Positions 22,414 to 33,678 of a stretch of 64,000 bases of DNA are shown piece by piece (within the stretch, counting starts at the first letter, position 1; the number at the start of each line of letters is the position of its first letter). The notes beneath the pieces are model-generated. The model was not told where the DNA came from and did no database searches. It worked only from the letters and a program-made list of their open reading frames with translations. Both the position numbers and the translations under genes were made by a program. The DNA is from Advenella faeciporci (GTDB lineage: Bacteria; Pseudomonadota; Gammaproteobacteria; Burkholderiales; Burkholderiaceae_B): contig NZ_BMYS01000001.1 of NCBI RefSeq assembly GCF_014652395.1, positions 1-64,000 on the forward strand. Direction: 5' to 3'.

Positions 22414-23558
22414 TACTGCACCTCGATGATGGGAATGGATTTTCTGGCCTGCATAATAGCGCTGATTTTGGTTTTATCCTTGACATCGCCAGCCAACTGG
22501 CCACAGGCAGCATCAATATCATCTCCCCTGGTTTTACGTACGGTCGTAATGACCCCGGCGTCCATTAACAGGCTGGCAAATATACGCACCCGGGCAGACT
22601 TGGAGCGCTTCAGACCCGACTCGGGAAACGGATTGAAAGGAATAAGATTCAGTTTACAACGGACCTGTTTGGTAATTTCAATTAACTGACGTGCATGTTC
22701 ATCGGTGTCGTTGACACCATCAAGCATGACATATTCAAAAGTGATGAAATCTCGGGGGGCAAATTCCAGATAACGGTTGCATGACGCTATCAATTCGGCC
22801 AGCGGGTATTTTTTGTTTAATGGAACCAACTGGTCACGCAAGGCATCATTGGGCGCATGAAGCGAAACCGCCAACGCCACAGGACAGTCCTGGGACAGGC
22901 GGTCTATCATGGGAACCACCCCGGATGTTGAGACAGTAACGCGTCGGCGCGACAAACCATAAGCATTATCGTCAAGCATAAGCTGAAGGGCCGGAACGAC
23001 CTGATCATAATTAAGCAAGGGCTCTCCCATACCCATCATGACAACATTGCTGATGACTCGTGAGACTTCTTCACGCGCTTCCGCACTGCCAATACGGGCA
23101 GACTGCAGGTCTTGCTGGATAACGCGACGGGCATGCCACAGCTGGCCAATAATTTCTGCCGTGGTTAAGTTGCGGTTAAAACCCTGATGCCCTGTGGAAC
23201 AGAACCGGCAGGCAACCGTACAACCGGCCTGGCTTGAAATGCACAAGGTACCGCGATCATCTTCAGGGATAAACACGGTTTCAATGGCATTATTATTACC
23301 TACATCGAACAACCATTTACGGGTACCGTCAGAAGATATTTTTTGCGTAATGACCGGCGGTGCATGAATGCAACAGGACTCAGCAAGCCGGGCACGAAAA
23401 TCTTTTGCAAGATCACTCATTTGCCCGAACTCGCTGACTCCACGCTGGTGAACCCAGCGCTGAAGCTGCTTTGCACGAAAGGGCTTACTCCCCCACTGAC
23501 CAACCAGGTCAATGAGGGCATCGGTCGGGACACCCAGGAGATTAATGTGGTCAGTCAT
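22413..23558 (-). CDS. rlmN: Dual-specificity 23S rRNA/tRNA adenine-C2 methyltransferase RlmN
   Basis: A radical-SAM enzyme of about 381 residues that methylates A2503 of 23S rRNA and A37 of some tRNAs. The cluster ligands are CTVACRFC (Cys113, 117, 120 from the chosen start), and MGMGEPLLN binds SAM. The start is ATG at 23558 behind AAGG; a TTG eight codons upstream lacks a ribosome site. In related genomes a pilF/pilW TPR gene often lies between rlmN and rodZ; it is absent here. Confidence 0.96.
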   Translation of the reverse strand: MTDHINLLGVPTDALIDLVGQWGSKPFRAKQLQRWVHQRGVSEFGQMSDLAKDFRARLAESCCIHAPPVITQKISSDGTRKWLFDVGNNNAIETVFIPEDDRGTLCISSQAGCTVACRFCSTGHQGFNRNLTTAEIIGQLWHARRVIQQDLQSARIGSAEAREEVSRVISNVVMMGMGEPLLNYDQVVPALQLMLDDNAYGLSRRRVTVSTSGVVPMIDRLSQDCPVALAVSLHAPNDALRDQLVPLNKKYPLAELIASCNRYLEFAPRDFITFEYVMLDGVNDTDEHARQLIEITKQVRCKLNLIPFNPFPESGLKRSKSARVRIFASLLMDAGVITTVRKTRGDDIDAACGQLAGDVKDKTKISAIMQARKSIPIIEVQ

Positions 23559-23606
23559 GGAATAAGCCTTATTCAATATCAAAACTCTATATCTTAAAAT
23601 TACCGA

Positions 23607-24014
23607 TTACTTGCCAAAGAAATAGGCAATTTCAACTGCTGCCGTTTCAGGAGCGTCTGAGCCATGAACCGCGTTTGCATCAATGCTTTCAGCAAAGTCG
23701 GCACGAATGGTACCCGGTTCTGCTTTTTTAGGATCGGTAGCGCCCATCAGGTCACGGTTTTTCTGGATGGCATTTTCGCCTTCCAGAGCCTGGATAAATA
23801 CAGGACCGGAAATCATGAAGCTGACCAGATCATTGAAGAAAGGACGCTCTTTGTGAACGGCGTAAAAACCTTCGGCTTCTTCACGGGTTAATTGTTGCAT
23901 ACGTGCCTCAACGACTTTCAGACCGGCTTTTTCAAAGCGGGTAATGATCTCGCCAATAACGTTTTTTGCAACCGCATCGGGTTTGATGATAGACAATGTG
24001 CGTTCAACAGCCAT
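23607..24014 (-). CDS. ndk: Nucleoside diphosphate kinase
   Basis: A 135-residue enzyme that equilibrates nucleoside triphosphates. It contains [12 protein letters not shown] at the N-terminus and the phospho-histidine motif NAVHGSD near the C-terminus. It is slightly shorter than the usual 141 residues but all core motifs are present. The ATG follows GGAG. Gene order ndk-rlmN is standard. It is divergent from valS across a 145-nt region. Confidence 0.97.
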   Translation of the reverse strand: MAVERTLSIIKPDAVAKNVIGEIITRFEKAGLKVVEARMQQLTREEAEGFYAVHKERPFFNDLVSFMISGPVFIQALEGENAIQKNRDLMGATDPKKAEPGTIRADFAESIDANAVHGSDAPETAAVEIAYFFGK

Positions 24015-24159
24015 TTAATACTCCAAAATTTCAATAAAAACAATAACTTCAAGTAAGTTTTACTCAACTTGGCATTTTAACATGCAAAAAGTACCTTCTA
24101 CACCTTAAAATAAGGGTTTTCGCGAACAAAATAACCAAACCGTCGGAATCAGAATCATA

Positions 24160-27012
24160 ATGAACCAAGAATCTAACAGTATTGACACCAAAGAACTCTC
24201 CAAGAGCTTCGAACCCAAAGACCTTGAAGCCCACTGGTATCAGGAGTGGAACAAACAAGGCATTTTCGCTGCAGGACAATACACGACAACCGCCTCTGAA
24301 GAATGTGGCCAGCCCTTTACCATTCAGTTTCCACCACCAAACGTGACCGGCACCCTGCATATGGGCCACGCTTTCAACCAAACCATCATGGACGGCTTGA
24401 TTCGTTACCATCGCATGCTGGGCAACGATACCGTTTTTGTGCCGGGCACCGACCATGCCGGCATTGCCACACAAATCGTCGTTGAGCGCCAGCTGGATGC
24501 ACAAAATATTTCCCGCCACGATCTGGGCCGTGAAAAATTTCTTGAAAAAGTCTGGGAATGGAAAGAGCTTTCAGGCAACACCATCACCAGTCAGGTACGC
24601 CGACTTGGCGCCTCGGCCGATTGGCCACGCGAGTATTTCACCATGGATGAACAGATGTCCAAAGGTGTTATTGAAACCTTTGTACGCCTTCATGAACAGG
24701 GCCTTATTTATCGTGGCAAACGCCTGGTCAACTGGGATCCGGTGCTGGGCACGGCGGTTTCCGACCTTGAAGTTGAAAGCTGTGAAGAGCAAGGAAGCCT
24801 TTGGCATATTCGCTACCCGCTAAGCAAACCGTCGGGCGAGCTGACACATTTAACCGTTGCCACCACCCGCCCTGAAACCATGTTGGGTGACGTTGCGGTA
24901 ATGGTACACCCTGAAGACGAACGGTATAGACACCTGATTGGACAAACCGTCATCCTGCCCCTGGTGAACCGTGAAATCCCCATTATTGCCGATGATTACG
25001 TTGACCGGGAGTTTGGCACAGGGGTAGTGAAAGTAACTCCTGCCCATGATTTCAATGACTATGCCGTCGGACAACGCCATGGCCTGTCCTTTTCCAGCAT
25101 TCTTACGCTTGACGCCAAAATTGTCGATGACGCACCCGAGGCTTACCGCGGCATGGACCGTTTTGAGGCCCGCGAAAAAATCGTGGCTGATCTTCAGGCC
25201 CTTGAGTTGCTGGAAAGCGTCAAACCCCATACCTTAATGGTTCCCCGTGGCGACCGCACCAAAACCGTTATTGAACCCATGCTGACCGACCAGTGGTTTG
25301 TGGCCATGAGCAAACCCGCTCCCGAAGGCACCTACAACCCCGGCAAAAGCATTACCGAAACAGCGCTTGATGTTGTGCGCTCGGGTGAAATCAAGTTCTA
25401 CCCCGAAAACTGGACAAACACCTATTACCAGTGGCTGGAAAACATTCAGGACTGGTGCATTTCCCGTCAACTGTGGTGGGGTCACCAAATTCCGGCCTGG
25501 TATAGCGAAGACGGCCAGATTTTTGTTGCCCGCGACGAACAGGAAGCCCTGCAAAAAGCCCGTGCCGCCGGCGTTACCGGCTCCTTGCGCCGTGACGATG
25601 ACGTCCTGGACACCTGGTTCTCTTCCGCGCTGGTTCCCTTTACCACCATGGGTTGGCCTGAAGAAACCCCAGACTACAAGCGTTACCTGCCCTCTAGCGT
25701 ACTGGTAACCGGTTTTGACATCATTTTCTTCTGGGTTGCCCGCATGATCATGATGAGTATGCACCTGACCGGTCAGATTCCCTTCAAGTTTGTTTATGTG
25801 CACGGCCTTATCCTTGATGCCAACGGCCAGAAAATGAGCAAATCCAAAGGCAACACGCTTGACCCCGTTGACCTGATTGATGGCATTGAACTTGAACCTC
25901 TGGTTGCCAAACGCACTACTGGCTTGATGAACCCCAAACAGGCCTCCAAGATTGAAAAAGAAACCCGCAAGGAATTTCCAGATGGCATTGAAGCATACGG
26001 TGCCGATGCCCTGCGCTTTACCATGGCCGCTTATGCCACGCTTGGCCGCAATATGAATTTCGATCTCAAGCGCTGTGGCGGCTATCGCAACTTCTGCAAC
26101 AAATTATGGAATGCTTCCCGCTTTGTGCTTATGAACGTGGAAGGCCATGACCTTTCTGGCAAAGACGGTGTCGAACTCTCTTTTGCCGATCGCTGGATTC
26201 TTTCCCAGTTGCAAAAAACGCTCACTGAAGCAGAAAAAGGGTTTAAGGATTTCCGCTTTGACAACATCGCCAACGCCATTTACCACTTCGTCTGGGATGA
26301 ATACTGTGACTGGTATGTTGAACTGGCAAAAGTGCAAATCCAGCATGGCTCATCTGCACAACAATGCGGCACCCGCCAAACCCTGATCAACGTTCTGGAA
26401 ACCATCTTGCGCCTGGCACACCCTATTATTCCATTCATTACCGAGGAATTATGGCAAAAAGTGGCCCTGATCGCAGGCAAGCGCAAAGCTGATGAAACCA
26501 CTTCCATCAGCGTGCAACCTTACCCATTACCTGATGCCAAACTGCTTAATGAGCAAGCCGAGGCCTCATTGAACCAGTTAAAGGCACAAGTAGAGGCTGT
26601 ACGTGCCCTGCGTGGTGAAATGAGCCTGTCTCCTGCGCAAAAAGTACCCATGTACGCCCAGGGTGACGCAACCCTGCTTGCCCGCAATGCGCCTTACTTA
26701 CAGGCACTGGGTAAATTAAGCCAGGTAGATATCGTCACTGAACTGCCAGACTTGGGCGCCCCGGTGCAAATTCTTGAAGATACCCATCTGATGCTTAACG
26801 TTGAAATTGACGTAGAAGCCGAACTGGCCCGTCTGGACAAGGAAACCAAACGCCTGGAAACCGAAATACAAAAGGCCAATGGCAAATTGGGCAATGAGAA
26901 ATTTGTGGCTCGCGCCCCTGCTGCCGTCATTGAGCAGGAGAAGGAAAGACTGGCCAACTTTAGCGAATTGCTGGCTAAAATCAACGAGCAAAAAAACCGT
27001 CTTGCAAAGTAA
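24160..27012 (+). CDS. valS: Valyl-tRNA synthetase
   Basis: A 950-residue class I synthetase. It carries the HIGH-type motif HMGH (67-70), the CP1 editing domain with [13 protein letters not shown] and NRYGTGVVK-like segments, KMSKS (558-562), the anticodon domain, and a C-terminal coiled-coil arm ([19 protein letters not shown]). The only long plus-strand gene in the first 36 kb. Divergent from ndk. Length is normal. Confidence 0.98.
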   Translation: MNQESNSIDTKELSKSFEPKDLEAHWYQEWNKQGIFAAGQYTTTASEECGQPFTIQFPPPNVTGTLHMGHAFNQTIMDGLIRYHRMLGNDTVFVPGTDHAGIATQIVVERQLDAQNISRHDLGREKFLEKVWEWKELSGNTITSQVRRLGASADWPREYFTMDEQMSKGVIETFVRLHEQGLIYRGKRLVNWDPVLGTAVSDLEVESCEEQGSLWHIRYPLSKPSGELTHLTVATTRPETMLGDVAVMVHPEDERYRHLIGQTVILPLVNREIPIIADDYVDREFGTGVVKVTPAHDFNDYAVGQRHGLSFSSILTLDAKIVDDAPEAYRGMDRFEAREKIVADLQALELLESVKPHTLMVPRGDRTKTVIEPMLTDQWFVAMSKPAPEGTYNPGKSITETALDVVRSGEIKFYPENWTNTYYQWLENIQDWCISRQLWWGHQIPAWYSEDGQIFVARDEQEALQKARAAGVTGSLRRDDDVLDTWFSSALVPFTTMGWPEETPDYKRYLPSSVLVTGFDIIFFWVARMIMMSMHLTGQIPFKFVYVHGLILDANGQKMSKSKGNTLDPVDLIDGIELEPLVAKRTTGLMNPKQASKIEKETRKEFPDGIEAYGADALRFTMAAYATLGRNMNFDLKRCGGYRNFCNKLWNASRFVLMNVEGHDLSGKDGVELSFADRWILSQLQKTLTEAEKGFKDFRFDNIANAIYHFVWDEYCDWYVELAKVQIQHGSSAQQCGTRQTLINVLETILRLAHPIIPFITEELWQKVALIAGKRKADETTSISVQPYPLPDAKLLNEQAEASLNQLKAQVEAVRALRGEMSLSPAQKVPMYAQGDATLLARNAPYLQALGKLSQVDIVTELPDLGAPVQILEDTHLMLNVEIDVEAELARLDKETKRLETEIQKANGKLGNEKFVARAPAAVIEQEKERLANFSELLAKINEQKNRLAK

Positions 27013-27060
27013 AACCATAGTCAGCAGAATGCCCGCCAGGGCATTGATTTGACCTATTTA

Positions 27061-27100
27061 AAAGCCCCAGGAAACCGAATGCAATCCGGTTTCCTGGGGC
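27061..27100 (-). terminator. 14-bp intrinsic terminator after ppa, also facing valS
   Basis: GCCCCAGGAAACCG (27064-27077) is complementary to 27087-27100. On the minus strand it is followed by TTTTAAATAG, so it terminates the hem-ppa transcript. On the plus strand it lies 50 nt after valS but has no good T tract on that side. Confidence 0.88.
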
Positions 27101-27142
27101 CAACTTAATAAAAACCAACCGCCTGTTAAAATTTACAGGCTA

Positions 27143-27679
27143 TTAATTTGAGCCTTTTGCAAATCTTTCCGCACTGGCAACAATCTCGGCTTTGGCAGCC
27201 TCAACACCTTCCCAGCCTTTAACCTTGACCCATTTGCCGGGTTCCAGATCTTTGTAGTGCTCAAAGAAATGCTGAATACGCTTCAACTCTTGTTCAGGAA
27301 GATCGGCAGACGACTGGATATTGCGGTAAAGAGGATACAGTTTGTCTACGGGGACAGCCAGCAATTTTGCATCACCACCACCTTCGTCATCCATTTGCAA
27401 CACACCAATAGCCCGGCATTTGATAACGGCACCCACCTGAATCGGGAACGGTGTCATGACAAGCACGTCAACCGGATCACCGTCATCAGAAATGGTTTGT
27501 GGAATATAACCATAGTTGCATGGATAATGCATGGCCGTCATCATGAAGCGGTCTACAAAAACAGCTCCTGTGTCTTTATCCACTTCATATTTCACTGGGT
27601 CAGAATTCATCGGGATTTCAATAACTACGTTGAATTCGTCTGGCAAATTTGAACCAGCTGGCACACGATCTAAACTCAT
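27143..27679 (-). CDS. ppa: Inorganic pyrophosphatase
   Basis: A family I soluble pyrophosphatase of 178 residues. It contains the signature DGDPVDVLV with metal-binding aspartates and [23 protein letters not shown] broken into strands. It removes PPi released by biosynthesis. It lies 33 nt downstream of hemY as the last gene of the hem block. Confidence 0.97.
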   Translation of the reverse strand: MSLDRVPAGSNLPDEFNVVIEIPMNSDPVKYEVDKDTGAVFVDRFMMTAMHYPCNYGYIPQTISDDGDPVDVLVMTPFPIQVGAVIKCRAIGVLQMDDEGGGDAKLLAVPVDKLYPLYRNIQSSADLPEQELKRIQHFFEHYKDLEPGKWVKVKGWEGVEAAKAEIVASAERFAKGSN

Positions 27680-27712
27680 AAAATGACCTTTAAAGATTAA
27701 AATAAATATTAA

Positions 27713-29161
27713 CTATTTTCTGCCTTGTTTTTCGGCTTCATAACCCGGTATGGGTGCAGTATCGAAGTATTCATCCACCTGATAATCGGCATTGGCATCA
27801 GCCGTAATTTTGGTTGACATTATACGGTCATCCAGATTATCAAGCTTTTTCCTGTCAGGCGGACCATCGGGATCTTCGGTTGTATCTGCTGCCGGTAGAA
27901 TACTATCATTATTTAACACTGGTAATGCCGAAGTAGCGGCCGATGCAATACGCCAATGCCTGATGGCATCTTGCGCACGCCCAAGACGGTCATACAGGGT
28001 TCCCAGCAATGCATGAGTCTGGGCCTCATCACGAGACACCACAACCTCCTGGCCAGCCTCTGGCGCAGCCGTTTCACTGCGAATGGCCAGGCTACGGGTC
28101 AGGTAGCGTTCTGCCTGTCCCCACAATTGCCCCTTCAGGCACAAATAACCCAGGGCTGTTAACAACTCAGGGTTATTGCTATCTTTTTTCAGCCAGCCCT
28201 GGGCCATCGCCAATCGATCCTGAACCGATCCACCGGCAGTTTGCACATAGGCTTTAAGCAAACGGGCATCTTTGGTAACAGCCAAGGCATCTTCAAGCAC
28301 CTTGCCTGCATTTTTACTATCACCTTTGGCCTCAAAGCGCCCAGCCGCCGCCAATGCCACCAACGGCATTGTTTTCTCATCACTACTCAGGCTTTTCCAG
28401 AAATATTGCCACTCCTCAGGGGCTGCGTGGTTAATATTACCCGCTGCGGCATGCTCTATCAGCCTTAGTGCCTCAAAACGGTCAACCCGTTCTTTTTTAA
28501 GCATAATACGGGCCAAAGGCAACAGCTTTTCATTGCTGCCTGTTTGCTTGTAAGCCCGCAGCAACAGTTTCTGGATATGTTCCTGGTTACTGCCATTGGC
28601 CGTATCCAATGCTTCCAGCAAAGCCTGGGCCTGCCTGGACTCTCCCTGCTCCAGAAGCAACTCGGCCTTGACCGTAGCGGTTGCCTCGGCAAGACGAGGA
28701 AAATTCCTGGACTTGTTTTCAGCCAGCAGCAACAACTTGTCGCGTTGTTCATGATGCCCTGACATATGTGCCGCCTTGGCTGCAGCCAAACTGGCAATTG
28801 CCTGTCGTGAAGGATTGTGACTATGATTAAAAAGGCGGGTAAAGTCTTTTTCAGCGGAACCCGCCCGACCCTCAATCAATTCAAGCCAGCCTTTTTCAAG
28901 CAAGCTGACATCTTTGCTGGTATGACGCTTAAGTCGCCATTGTTTGAAGTTGGCCGGTGAATTGCTTAAAGTGGCGATAAAGCGAACCAGCAAATAAGCC
29001 AACACAAAAGCGATAATCAGTAGAAAAACGCCGGTAGTCAGGGAAACCGTGCGACGCTCGTCACCGGTTACAAGCATAAAATAGCCGCTTGAATCTTTGA
29101 TAATCAGTGCAAAACCCACAGCAAGCGCGAGCAGCACAAGTAATTTTAAACCTGTCCTCAT
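27713..29161 (-). CDS. hemY: HemY, heme-pathway-associated TPR membrane protein
   Basis: A 482-residue inner-membrane protein: two N-terminal transmembrane helices (about 5-25 and 38-60) followed by the HemY_N motif and TPR repeats. It is not the protoporphyrinogen oxidase given the same name in Gram-positives; its biochemical role is unresolved. It directly follows hemX (3 nt), completing hemC-D-X-Y. Confidence 0.92.
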   Translation of the reverse strand: MRTGLKLLVLLALAVGFALIIKDSSGYFMLVTGDERRTVSLTTGVFLLIIAFVLAYLLVRFIATLSNSPANFKQWRLKRHTSKDVSLLEKGWLELIEGRAGSAEKDFTRLFNHSHNPSRQAIASLAAAKAAHMSGHHEQRDKLLLLAENKSRNFPRLAEATATVKAELLLEQGESRQAQALLEALDTANGSNQEHIQKLLLRAYKQTGSNEKLLPLARIMLKKERVDRFEALRLIEHAAAGNINHAAPEEWQYFWKSLSSDEKTMPLVALAAAGRFEAKGDSKNAGKVLEDALAVTKDARLLKAYVQTAGGSVQDRLAMAQGWLKKDSNNPELLTALGYLCLKGQLWGQAERYLTRSLAIRSETAAPEAGQEVVVSRDEAQTHALLGTLYDRLGRAQDAIRHWRIASAATSALPVLNNDSILPAADTTEDPDGPPDRKKLDNLDDRIMSTKITADANADYQVDEYFDTAPIPGYEAEKQGRK

Positions 29162-29164
29162 GGC

Positions 29165-30772
29165 TTACTCCTGCGGTTTGCCCAGATTGATAATCTGGTT
29201 TCTGGTTTCCTCAACAGCTTTTACACTATGTGTAATTTGTGGCAATTGAGGCCTTACGGGCATTGCCAGCAAGGTGCGGGTCTGTTCCAGTGCCTGCCGT
29301 GTTTCGGGTGCATCCTGATTATAGTATTTAAGCAAGGCGGCCTGTACTGACTCAAGAGAGCTGGTCCAGATTCCCTGCTGGGCATTCAGCAAACCCTGTT
29401 GCGCAAATCGCAAGTCCAGCTTGAGATTGTTTTTAAGCGCCGCAGCCTGTCCTGCTGAAATGAGGGCCACCGTTGGATCATCAAGTTTCTCGACGCGAAC
29501 CAGCCCCCCCAAATCGGATTTCAGTAAACCCATGGCCTGTGAAGGCCAGGATTTAATCTCTTGCCAGGCTTTTTCATGCCAGCTCAAATCCTGGCTGGCA
29601 GTTGCCTGACCATCCGGCTCGCCCGGAAGAGCATTGGTATGTACCGGCAAAACAGTAGATAGATGATCGACCCGATCGGGTGAAATGAGTGGCGCCTGAT
29701 CCAGCATCTCGATTAATTTCCCGACTTCCTTGAAAAGGGCCTCTTCATTCATGACCGGTGCTGATTTAAGCATCACGATATCTGAAGAAATGGCACCGGC
29801 AAGCCCGGCCAGGACTGGACTGTTTGCACGGCGTATGGTTTGCTGCGCCATTTCCAATGCACGAATGGCATTGGGCAAATTACCGGCAATACTTAACTCG
29901 TTGTCAGCCGATTGCACCAGGCGGGAAACATCATTGACGACAAACAGGCTAACATCAACATCCGCCCTGTTCAACCGTTGCTCCAGCAATTCAGCGTACT
30001 GCTCCTGCATTTGCTGCAACTCGGTTTTCAGCTGATTAATCTGTTCGGTTTGCAAGTCGAGTTGTGTCTTAAGCGCACCATCCATCTGGCTTTCATTACC
30101 CGCCTTGGCATCAGCATGAACCGGCTCGGTTTCTTTTACGGTTAAATCGGCAGTGGCGACATCCGGGTGGGCTGCATTTTGAGCAGTTTCAGCCAAAGCA
30201 CTTTCTTCTGGATTAATGGATTTTGCCTGTTGCGCCGTGCTTTCTCCACCTGTTGCCGTTTCTTCAGTGCTTGACTGAGTAGCAGCACCATCTTGTGCGG
30301 TTACCGCAGACGGTACAGATTCCGCATCTGCTGTTGCCGCAATGTTGTTCGCGCTATCAGTTTGCGCCGGGCTTGTCTCTGACTGAGTACTGCCTTGTTG
30401 CGCTTCTGGCGCAGAAACATTGGAAATCGGTTCTGACTGACTGGAAAGCGGTGTTGTACGCGAAGCAGGATTGCCGTTTGACCACATGCCTCCGGTTTGG
30501 GATTGCTGCGTCATGTAAACCGCCCCACCCACTACCGCCGCCACAACAACAGCAGCCGCACCAAGCACTTTTTTATTAATGCCAGACTTTTGCCCTGAAG
30601 CCGAAGCTGGCGATGCAGACTTTTCACCAGACATAGATTGTTCATGCTCGACGGCATCGGAAGCAGCTGCAGGTGTTACCTTATCTGTACGGTTATGATG
30701 CTGATTTTCCTGTGGCGCATTCAATTCCTTAGGGTCTGAAGATTGAATATTTTCCTGTTTTTTTTCATCCAT
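29165..30772 (-). CDS. hemX: HemX-family membrane protein of the hem operon
   Basis: About 535 residues from the preferred start (ATG at 30772, AAGGGA 8-9 nt upstream); upstream in-frame ATGs have no ribosome site. A cytosolic acidic N-terminus leads to one transmembrane helix near 85-105. Then come a low-complexity Ser/Thr/Ala/Glu region of about 130 residues, a coiled coil (QTEQINQLKTELQQMQEQYAELL broken by charge) and the conserved HemX C-terminal domain. Although annotated as uroporphyrin-III C-methyltransferase in many genomes, it has no visible SAM-binding motif, so no enzymatic role is claimed. Confidence 0.9.
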   Translation of the reverse strand: MDEKKQENIQSSDPKELNAPQENQHHNRTDKVTPAAASDAVEHEQSMSGEKSASPASASGQKSGINKKVLGAAAVVVAAVVGGAVYMTQQSQTGGMWSNGNPASRTTPLSSQSEPISNVSAPEAQQGSTQSETSPAQTDSANNIAATADAESVPSAVTAQDGAATQSSTEETATGGESTAQQAKSINPEESALAETAQNAAHPDVATADLTVKETEPVHADAKAGNESQMDGALKTQLDLQTEQINQLKTELQQMQEQYAELLEQRLNRADVDVSLFVVNDVSRLVQSADNELSIAGNLPNAIRALEMAQQTIRRANSPVLAGLAGAISSDIVMLKSAPVMNEEALFKEVGKLIEMLDQAPLISPDRVDHLSTVLPVHTNALPGEPDGQATASQDLSWHEKAWQEIKSWPSQAMGLLKSDLGGLVRVEKLDDPTVALISAGQAAALKNNLKLDLRFAQQGLLNAQQGIWTSSLESVQAALLKYYNQDAPETRQALEQTRTLLAMPVRPQLPQITHSVKAVEETRNQIINLGKPQE

Positions 30773-30876
30773 GTTTTTTGATCCCTTGCTGAGACTATGG
30801 TTTTTGGAATGTGAAGTATGGCGTGTTAGCTTCTTTCTCATAATCGCATTGTAGTGGAAGATGACGCCCATTTTAC

Positions 30877-31680
30877 TTAAGACATGGTTAACATCTCAAA
30901 TATTGAGGCATCGCTTGGTTGACATATATTAATTACAACCGCCTTTCCAGGCAAATTCCCCTGAACCATAGCCTCTTTTAAATGCTCATGAATCTGCGCC
31001 GCAATTCTTGGGTGAGTTACCAAAAAATGATGATCCAGACAGTATTGAACAAGCTCATATCGCTTCAACTCATTGAATACGCTATCGACGCTTTCCTTAC
31101 TGGTTAACAGCCAGCTTATTTTTTTACTTGATTGCAGCAGCGCTATTATTGCTTTGCTTTCAGATGGCGTCCATGCCCGGGACTTTCTTTCATAAACCGG
31201 TAAAAAAGCAACCCGCACATTCAATGACTGAAGTTTTTCAGCAAGCCATTGACGACCGGCCTGACCACGAACCACCAGAACCCGGGTAAATTTATCAAGA
31301 CCTTTTTTAAACAATTCATCAAAAAAAGCTTCTGAATCCTGATTTTCAGCATCAGGGCCCGGATGAATGATTTGACTGGCAGGAACACCCTGCTCTTGCA
31401 AGGCATTGGCTGTTGCCATACCAACAGCACCGGCATAAAGGCCTTCTGGCCAAGAGAGGTGATATTGCGCCAGCATTTCAAAAAAAACCTGCACCGCATA
31501 GCCACTAACAAAAAACACCAGATCATAACCGGCAAGATCGGGAAGCTCCCCTGCCTTTAAAGGCAGGGGAAAGCGTTCAATGGCGGGAAGTTCTGTAACC
31601 GGATAACCTGCCGCGACAAGCAGTGATTGTAATGATGCGTTTTTTCCTGCCGGACGGGTAAGAATAATATGCCTGTTCAT
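30877..31680 (-). CDS. hemD: Uroporphyrinogen-III synthase
   Basis: Cyclises and inverts ring D of hydroxymethylbilane. About 267 residues from ATG 31680 (MNRHIILTRPAG), preceded by AAGAA; an in-frame start nine codons upstream would overlap hemC. The two-domain HemD fold is suggested by ILTRPAG at the N-terminus, FVSGYAV, VLVVRGQAGR and the C-terminal WLLTSKESV segment. The family is poorly conserved, but hemC-hemD-hemX context makes the call secure. Confidence 0.93.
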   Translation of the reverse strand: MNRHIILTRPAGKNASLQSLLVAAGYPVTELPAIERFPLPLKAGELPDLAGYDLVFFVSGYAVQVFFEMLAQYHLSWPEGLYAGAVGMATANALQEQGVPASQIIHPGPDAENQDSEAFFDELFKKGLDKFTRVLVVRGQAGRQWLAEKLQSLNVRVAFLPVYERKSRAWTPSESKAIIALLQSSKKISWLLTSKESVDSVFNELKRYELVQYCLDHHFLVTHPRIAAQIHEHLKEAMVQGNLPGKAVVINICQPSDASIFEMLTMS

Positions 31681-31707
31681 GTTTTCTTGCCAATCAAGAA
31701 AACACAA

Positions 31708-32643
31708 TTAATTATTCAACAATGTAGCCAAAATTTTGTCGGCTCCCGCACGATGCAGCTCTTTGGCTACATCCAGACCCAGTTGCCCAGCCTGTTCAAC
31801 CGGACCACTGCTTTGCGCGCGCAATACCTGAGTGCCATCTGGCAAGGCAACAAATGCCTGAATGGTAAGATTTTGACCATTGATGACGGCATGAGCAGCC
31901 AAAGGCACTTGACAAGAACCGCCCAGGAATGATGAAACCGCTCTTTCTGCCGTTACGCATGCCAGTGTTTCAGGGCAAGACAATGGTTGTAAAGCGGCCA
32001 GCACATCGGAACGGGCTTCCAGAATTTCTATACCCAGTGCCCCCTGCCCGGCAGCTGGCAGGCTATCCTGTATGGACAGACAACTGCGGATTCTTTCCTG
32101 CAGACCAAGACGCTGCAAGCCGGCCGCCGCCAAGATAATCGCATCGTATTCGCCATTATCAAGCTTGCCAAGACGGGTATCAAGGTTGCCACGCAAGGGT
32201 TTTACAACCAGGTGCGGAAAATTGGCCCTGATTTGCGATTCGCGCCTCAGGCTGGAAGTACCCACTACAGCCCCTTCGGGCAAATCAGCCAGCTTTTCGT
32301 ATTTATTGGATACAAATGCGTCACGTGGGTCTGCCCGGTCCATGACAACCGCAAGCTGGAAGGGAGAACCAAGATCCATAGGTACATCCTTAAGGGAATG
32401 TACGGCCAGATCAGCCCGACCATCCAGCAAGGCAGTTTCAAGTTCCTTGACGAACAGACCCTTGCCACCCACTTTTGACAGGGTACGATCAAGAATCTGA
32501 TCGCCCCTGGTCGTCATAGTCAGAAGCTCAACACGGCAGGCTGGATACAATGCCTGCAACTTAGCCTGTACAAATTCGGCTTGCCATAATGCCAAACGAC
32601 TGGCACGTGTAGCGATAATCAATTTTTCAGGTTGTACTGACAT
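31708..32643 (-). CDS. hemC: Hydroxymethylbilane synthase (porphobilinogen deaminase)
   Basis: Polymerises four porphobilinogens. The 311-residue protein shows [11 protein letters not shown], the catalytic Asp86 in HSLKD, the RGNLDTRL arginine motif, and Cys244 in GGSCQVPL, which holds the dipyrromethane cofactor. The ATG follows AGGA by 7 nt. A 31-codon ORF ends 9 nt upstream. Confidence 0.98.
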   Translation of the reverse strand: MSVQPEKLIIATRASRLALWQAEFVQAKLQALYPACRVELLTMTTRGDQILDRTLSKVGGKGLFVKELETALLDGRADLAVHSLKDVPMDLGSPFQLAVVMDRADPRDAFVSNKYEKLADLPEGAVVGTSSLRRESQIRANFPHLVVKPLRGNLDTRLGKLDNGEYDAIILAAAGLQRLGLQERIRSCLSIQDSLPAAGQGALGIEILEARSDVLAALQPLSCPETLACVTAERAVSSFLGGSCQVPLAAHAVINGQNLTIQAFVALPDGTQVLRAQSSGPVEQAGQLGLDVAKELHRAGADKILATLLNN

Positions 32644-32652
32644 TGCAGGTTC

Positions 32653-32748
32653 CTATCTAAAATAATTGGCAAGGACAGCAATAACAATACCGATAACCGC
32701 CAGGACAAACAAAAGTTGCAACAGGGTAAGTTTAGGTTTTTGTGACAT
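32653..32748 (-). CDS. Putative 31-residue single-span membrane protein
   Basis: A minus-strand ATG ORF encoding 31 residues: a basic start MSQKPK, a hydrophobic helix LTLLQLLFVLAVIGIVIAV, and a short tail LANYFR. The order of charges predicts an N-in, C-out single-span protein. The helix resembles the N-terminal helix of type IV prepilins but lacks the Gly before the cleavage point and has Gln where Glu5 would be. It lies between the TerC-family gene (34 nt) and hemC (9 nt) and could couple hemC translation. The ribosome site is weak (AAGGA lies 14 nt or more away). Function unknown. Confidence 0.5.
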   Translation of the reverse strand: MSQKPKLTLLQLLFVLAVIGIVIAVLANYFR

Positions 32749-32782
32749 GTTTTTAACTGACTATCCTTAAAATAAATACGCG

Positions 32783-33505
32783 CTATTCAGGCTTTTCCGA
32801 TGCTGCATCGACTTTTCGCACAGCGATAAGCTTGCCCACGATCATGACCAGCAATGCACAACCGATCTCGGCAGTATACTTGATTGTGGCCGGAGATTCT
32901 GCGCCCCCGAAGAATGTGTTTTGAATATACATATCGCCCACAAACATACCACCAGCCAGCCAGCCCAGCAAACCTGCACCAAACAGGATAACCAGCGGGA
33001 ACTTGTCGATGATTTTCAGAACGATTGTACTGCCCCAGATAATAACAGGCACACTCACCAGCAAACCAAAAATCACATAAGCGGTCTGATGATCGACGTG
33101 GGCATTGGTTGCCGCGCCAGCAATGGCGATCACATTATCAAGACTCATGACAAAGTCTGCGATCAGGATGGTTTTAACCGCCCCCCATACACTGCTACTG
33201 GCCTGAATGCCGTCACCGTGATCTTCCTCGGGAATAAGCAGCTTGATACCAATCCAGACAAGCAAAGCGCCACCAACGATCCTGAGAAATGGTACTTTCA
33301 GCATTTCCATGGCAAATAAAATAAGCACCACACGCATACCAATAGCACCGACTGTACCCCAAAGAATACCTTTGATACGCTGCGCCTTTTGCAGGTTTCG
33401 ACAAGCCAAGGCGATAATAATGGCATTATCCCCCCCCAGAAGAATATCGATGAGAATAATTTGACCAATCGCGGCCCAATGAATCTGTTGAAAAAACTCT
33501 AACAT
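32783..33505 (-). CDS. TerC-family integral membrane protein
   Basis: A 240-residue protein with about seven hydrophobic helices and the two TerC signatures LGGDNAI (23-29) and MSLDNVIAIAGA (about 119-130), whose acidic residues lie in membrane helices. TerC relatives include manganese exporters that metallate exported enzymes, and tellurite-resistance proteins; the substrate here is inferred, not shown. Placed upstream of the 31-codon ORF and hemC, and preceded by a highly structured leader. Confidence 0.88.
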   Translation of the reverse strand: MLEFFQQIHWAAIGQIILIDILLGGDNAIIIALACRNLQKAQRIKGILWGTVGAIGMRVVLILFAMEMLKVPFLRIVGGALLVWIGIKLLIPEEDHGDGIQASSSVWGAVKTILIADFVMSLDNVIAIAGAATNAHVDHQTAYVIFGLLVSVPVIIWGSTIVLKIIDKFPLVILFGAGLLGWLAGGMFVGDMYIQNTFFGGAESPATIKYTAEIGCALLVMIVGKLIAVRKVDAASEKPE

Positions 33506-33678
33506 CTTTTTACCTATTTTCTTGTTAAGAAGACACTTGATGAACAGGAAGCATTTTATAACCTGCCCAAAATAGCCTTAATGGCCAATTGCTGCCCGTA
33601 TTGAATCATGTATTGACTGCGTTTCAAAGGAAAACAGCAAATAATAATTCAGCGCAAGGTAGTTTTGATTTTGAATCG

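Noticed and set aside
27713-29161. HemY as protoporphyrinogen oxidase
   Set aside because: The protein has two transmembrane helices and TPR repeats and no FAD-binding motif.
29165-30772. HemX as a SAM-dependent uroporphyrinogen methyltransferase
   Set aside because: No methyltransferase motif is visible; the name comes from operon position only.
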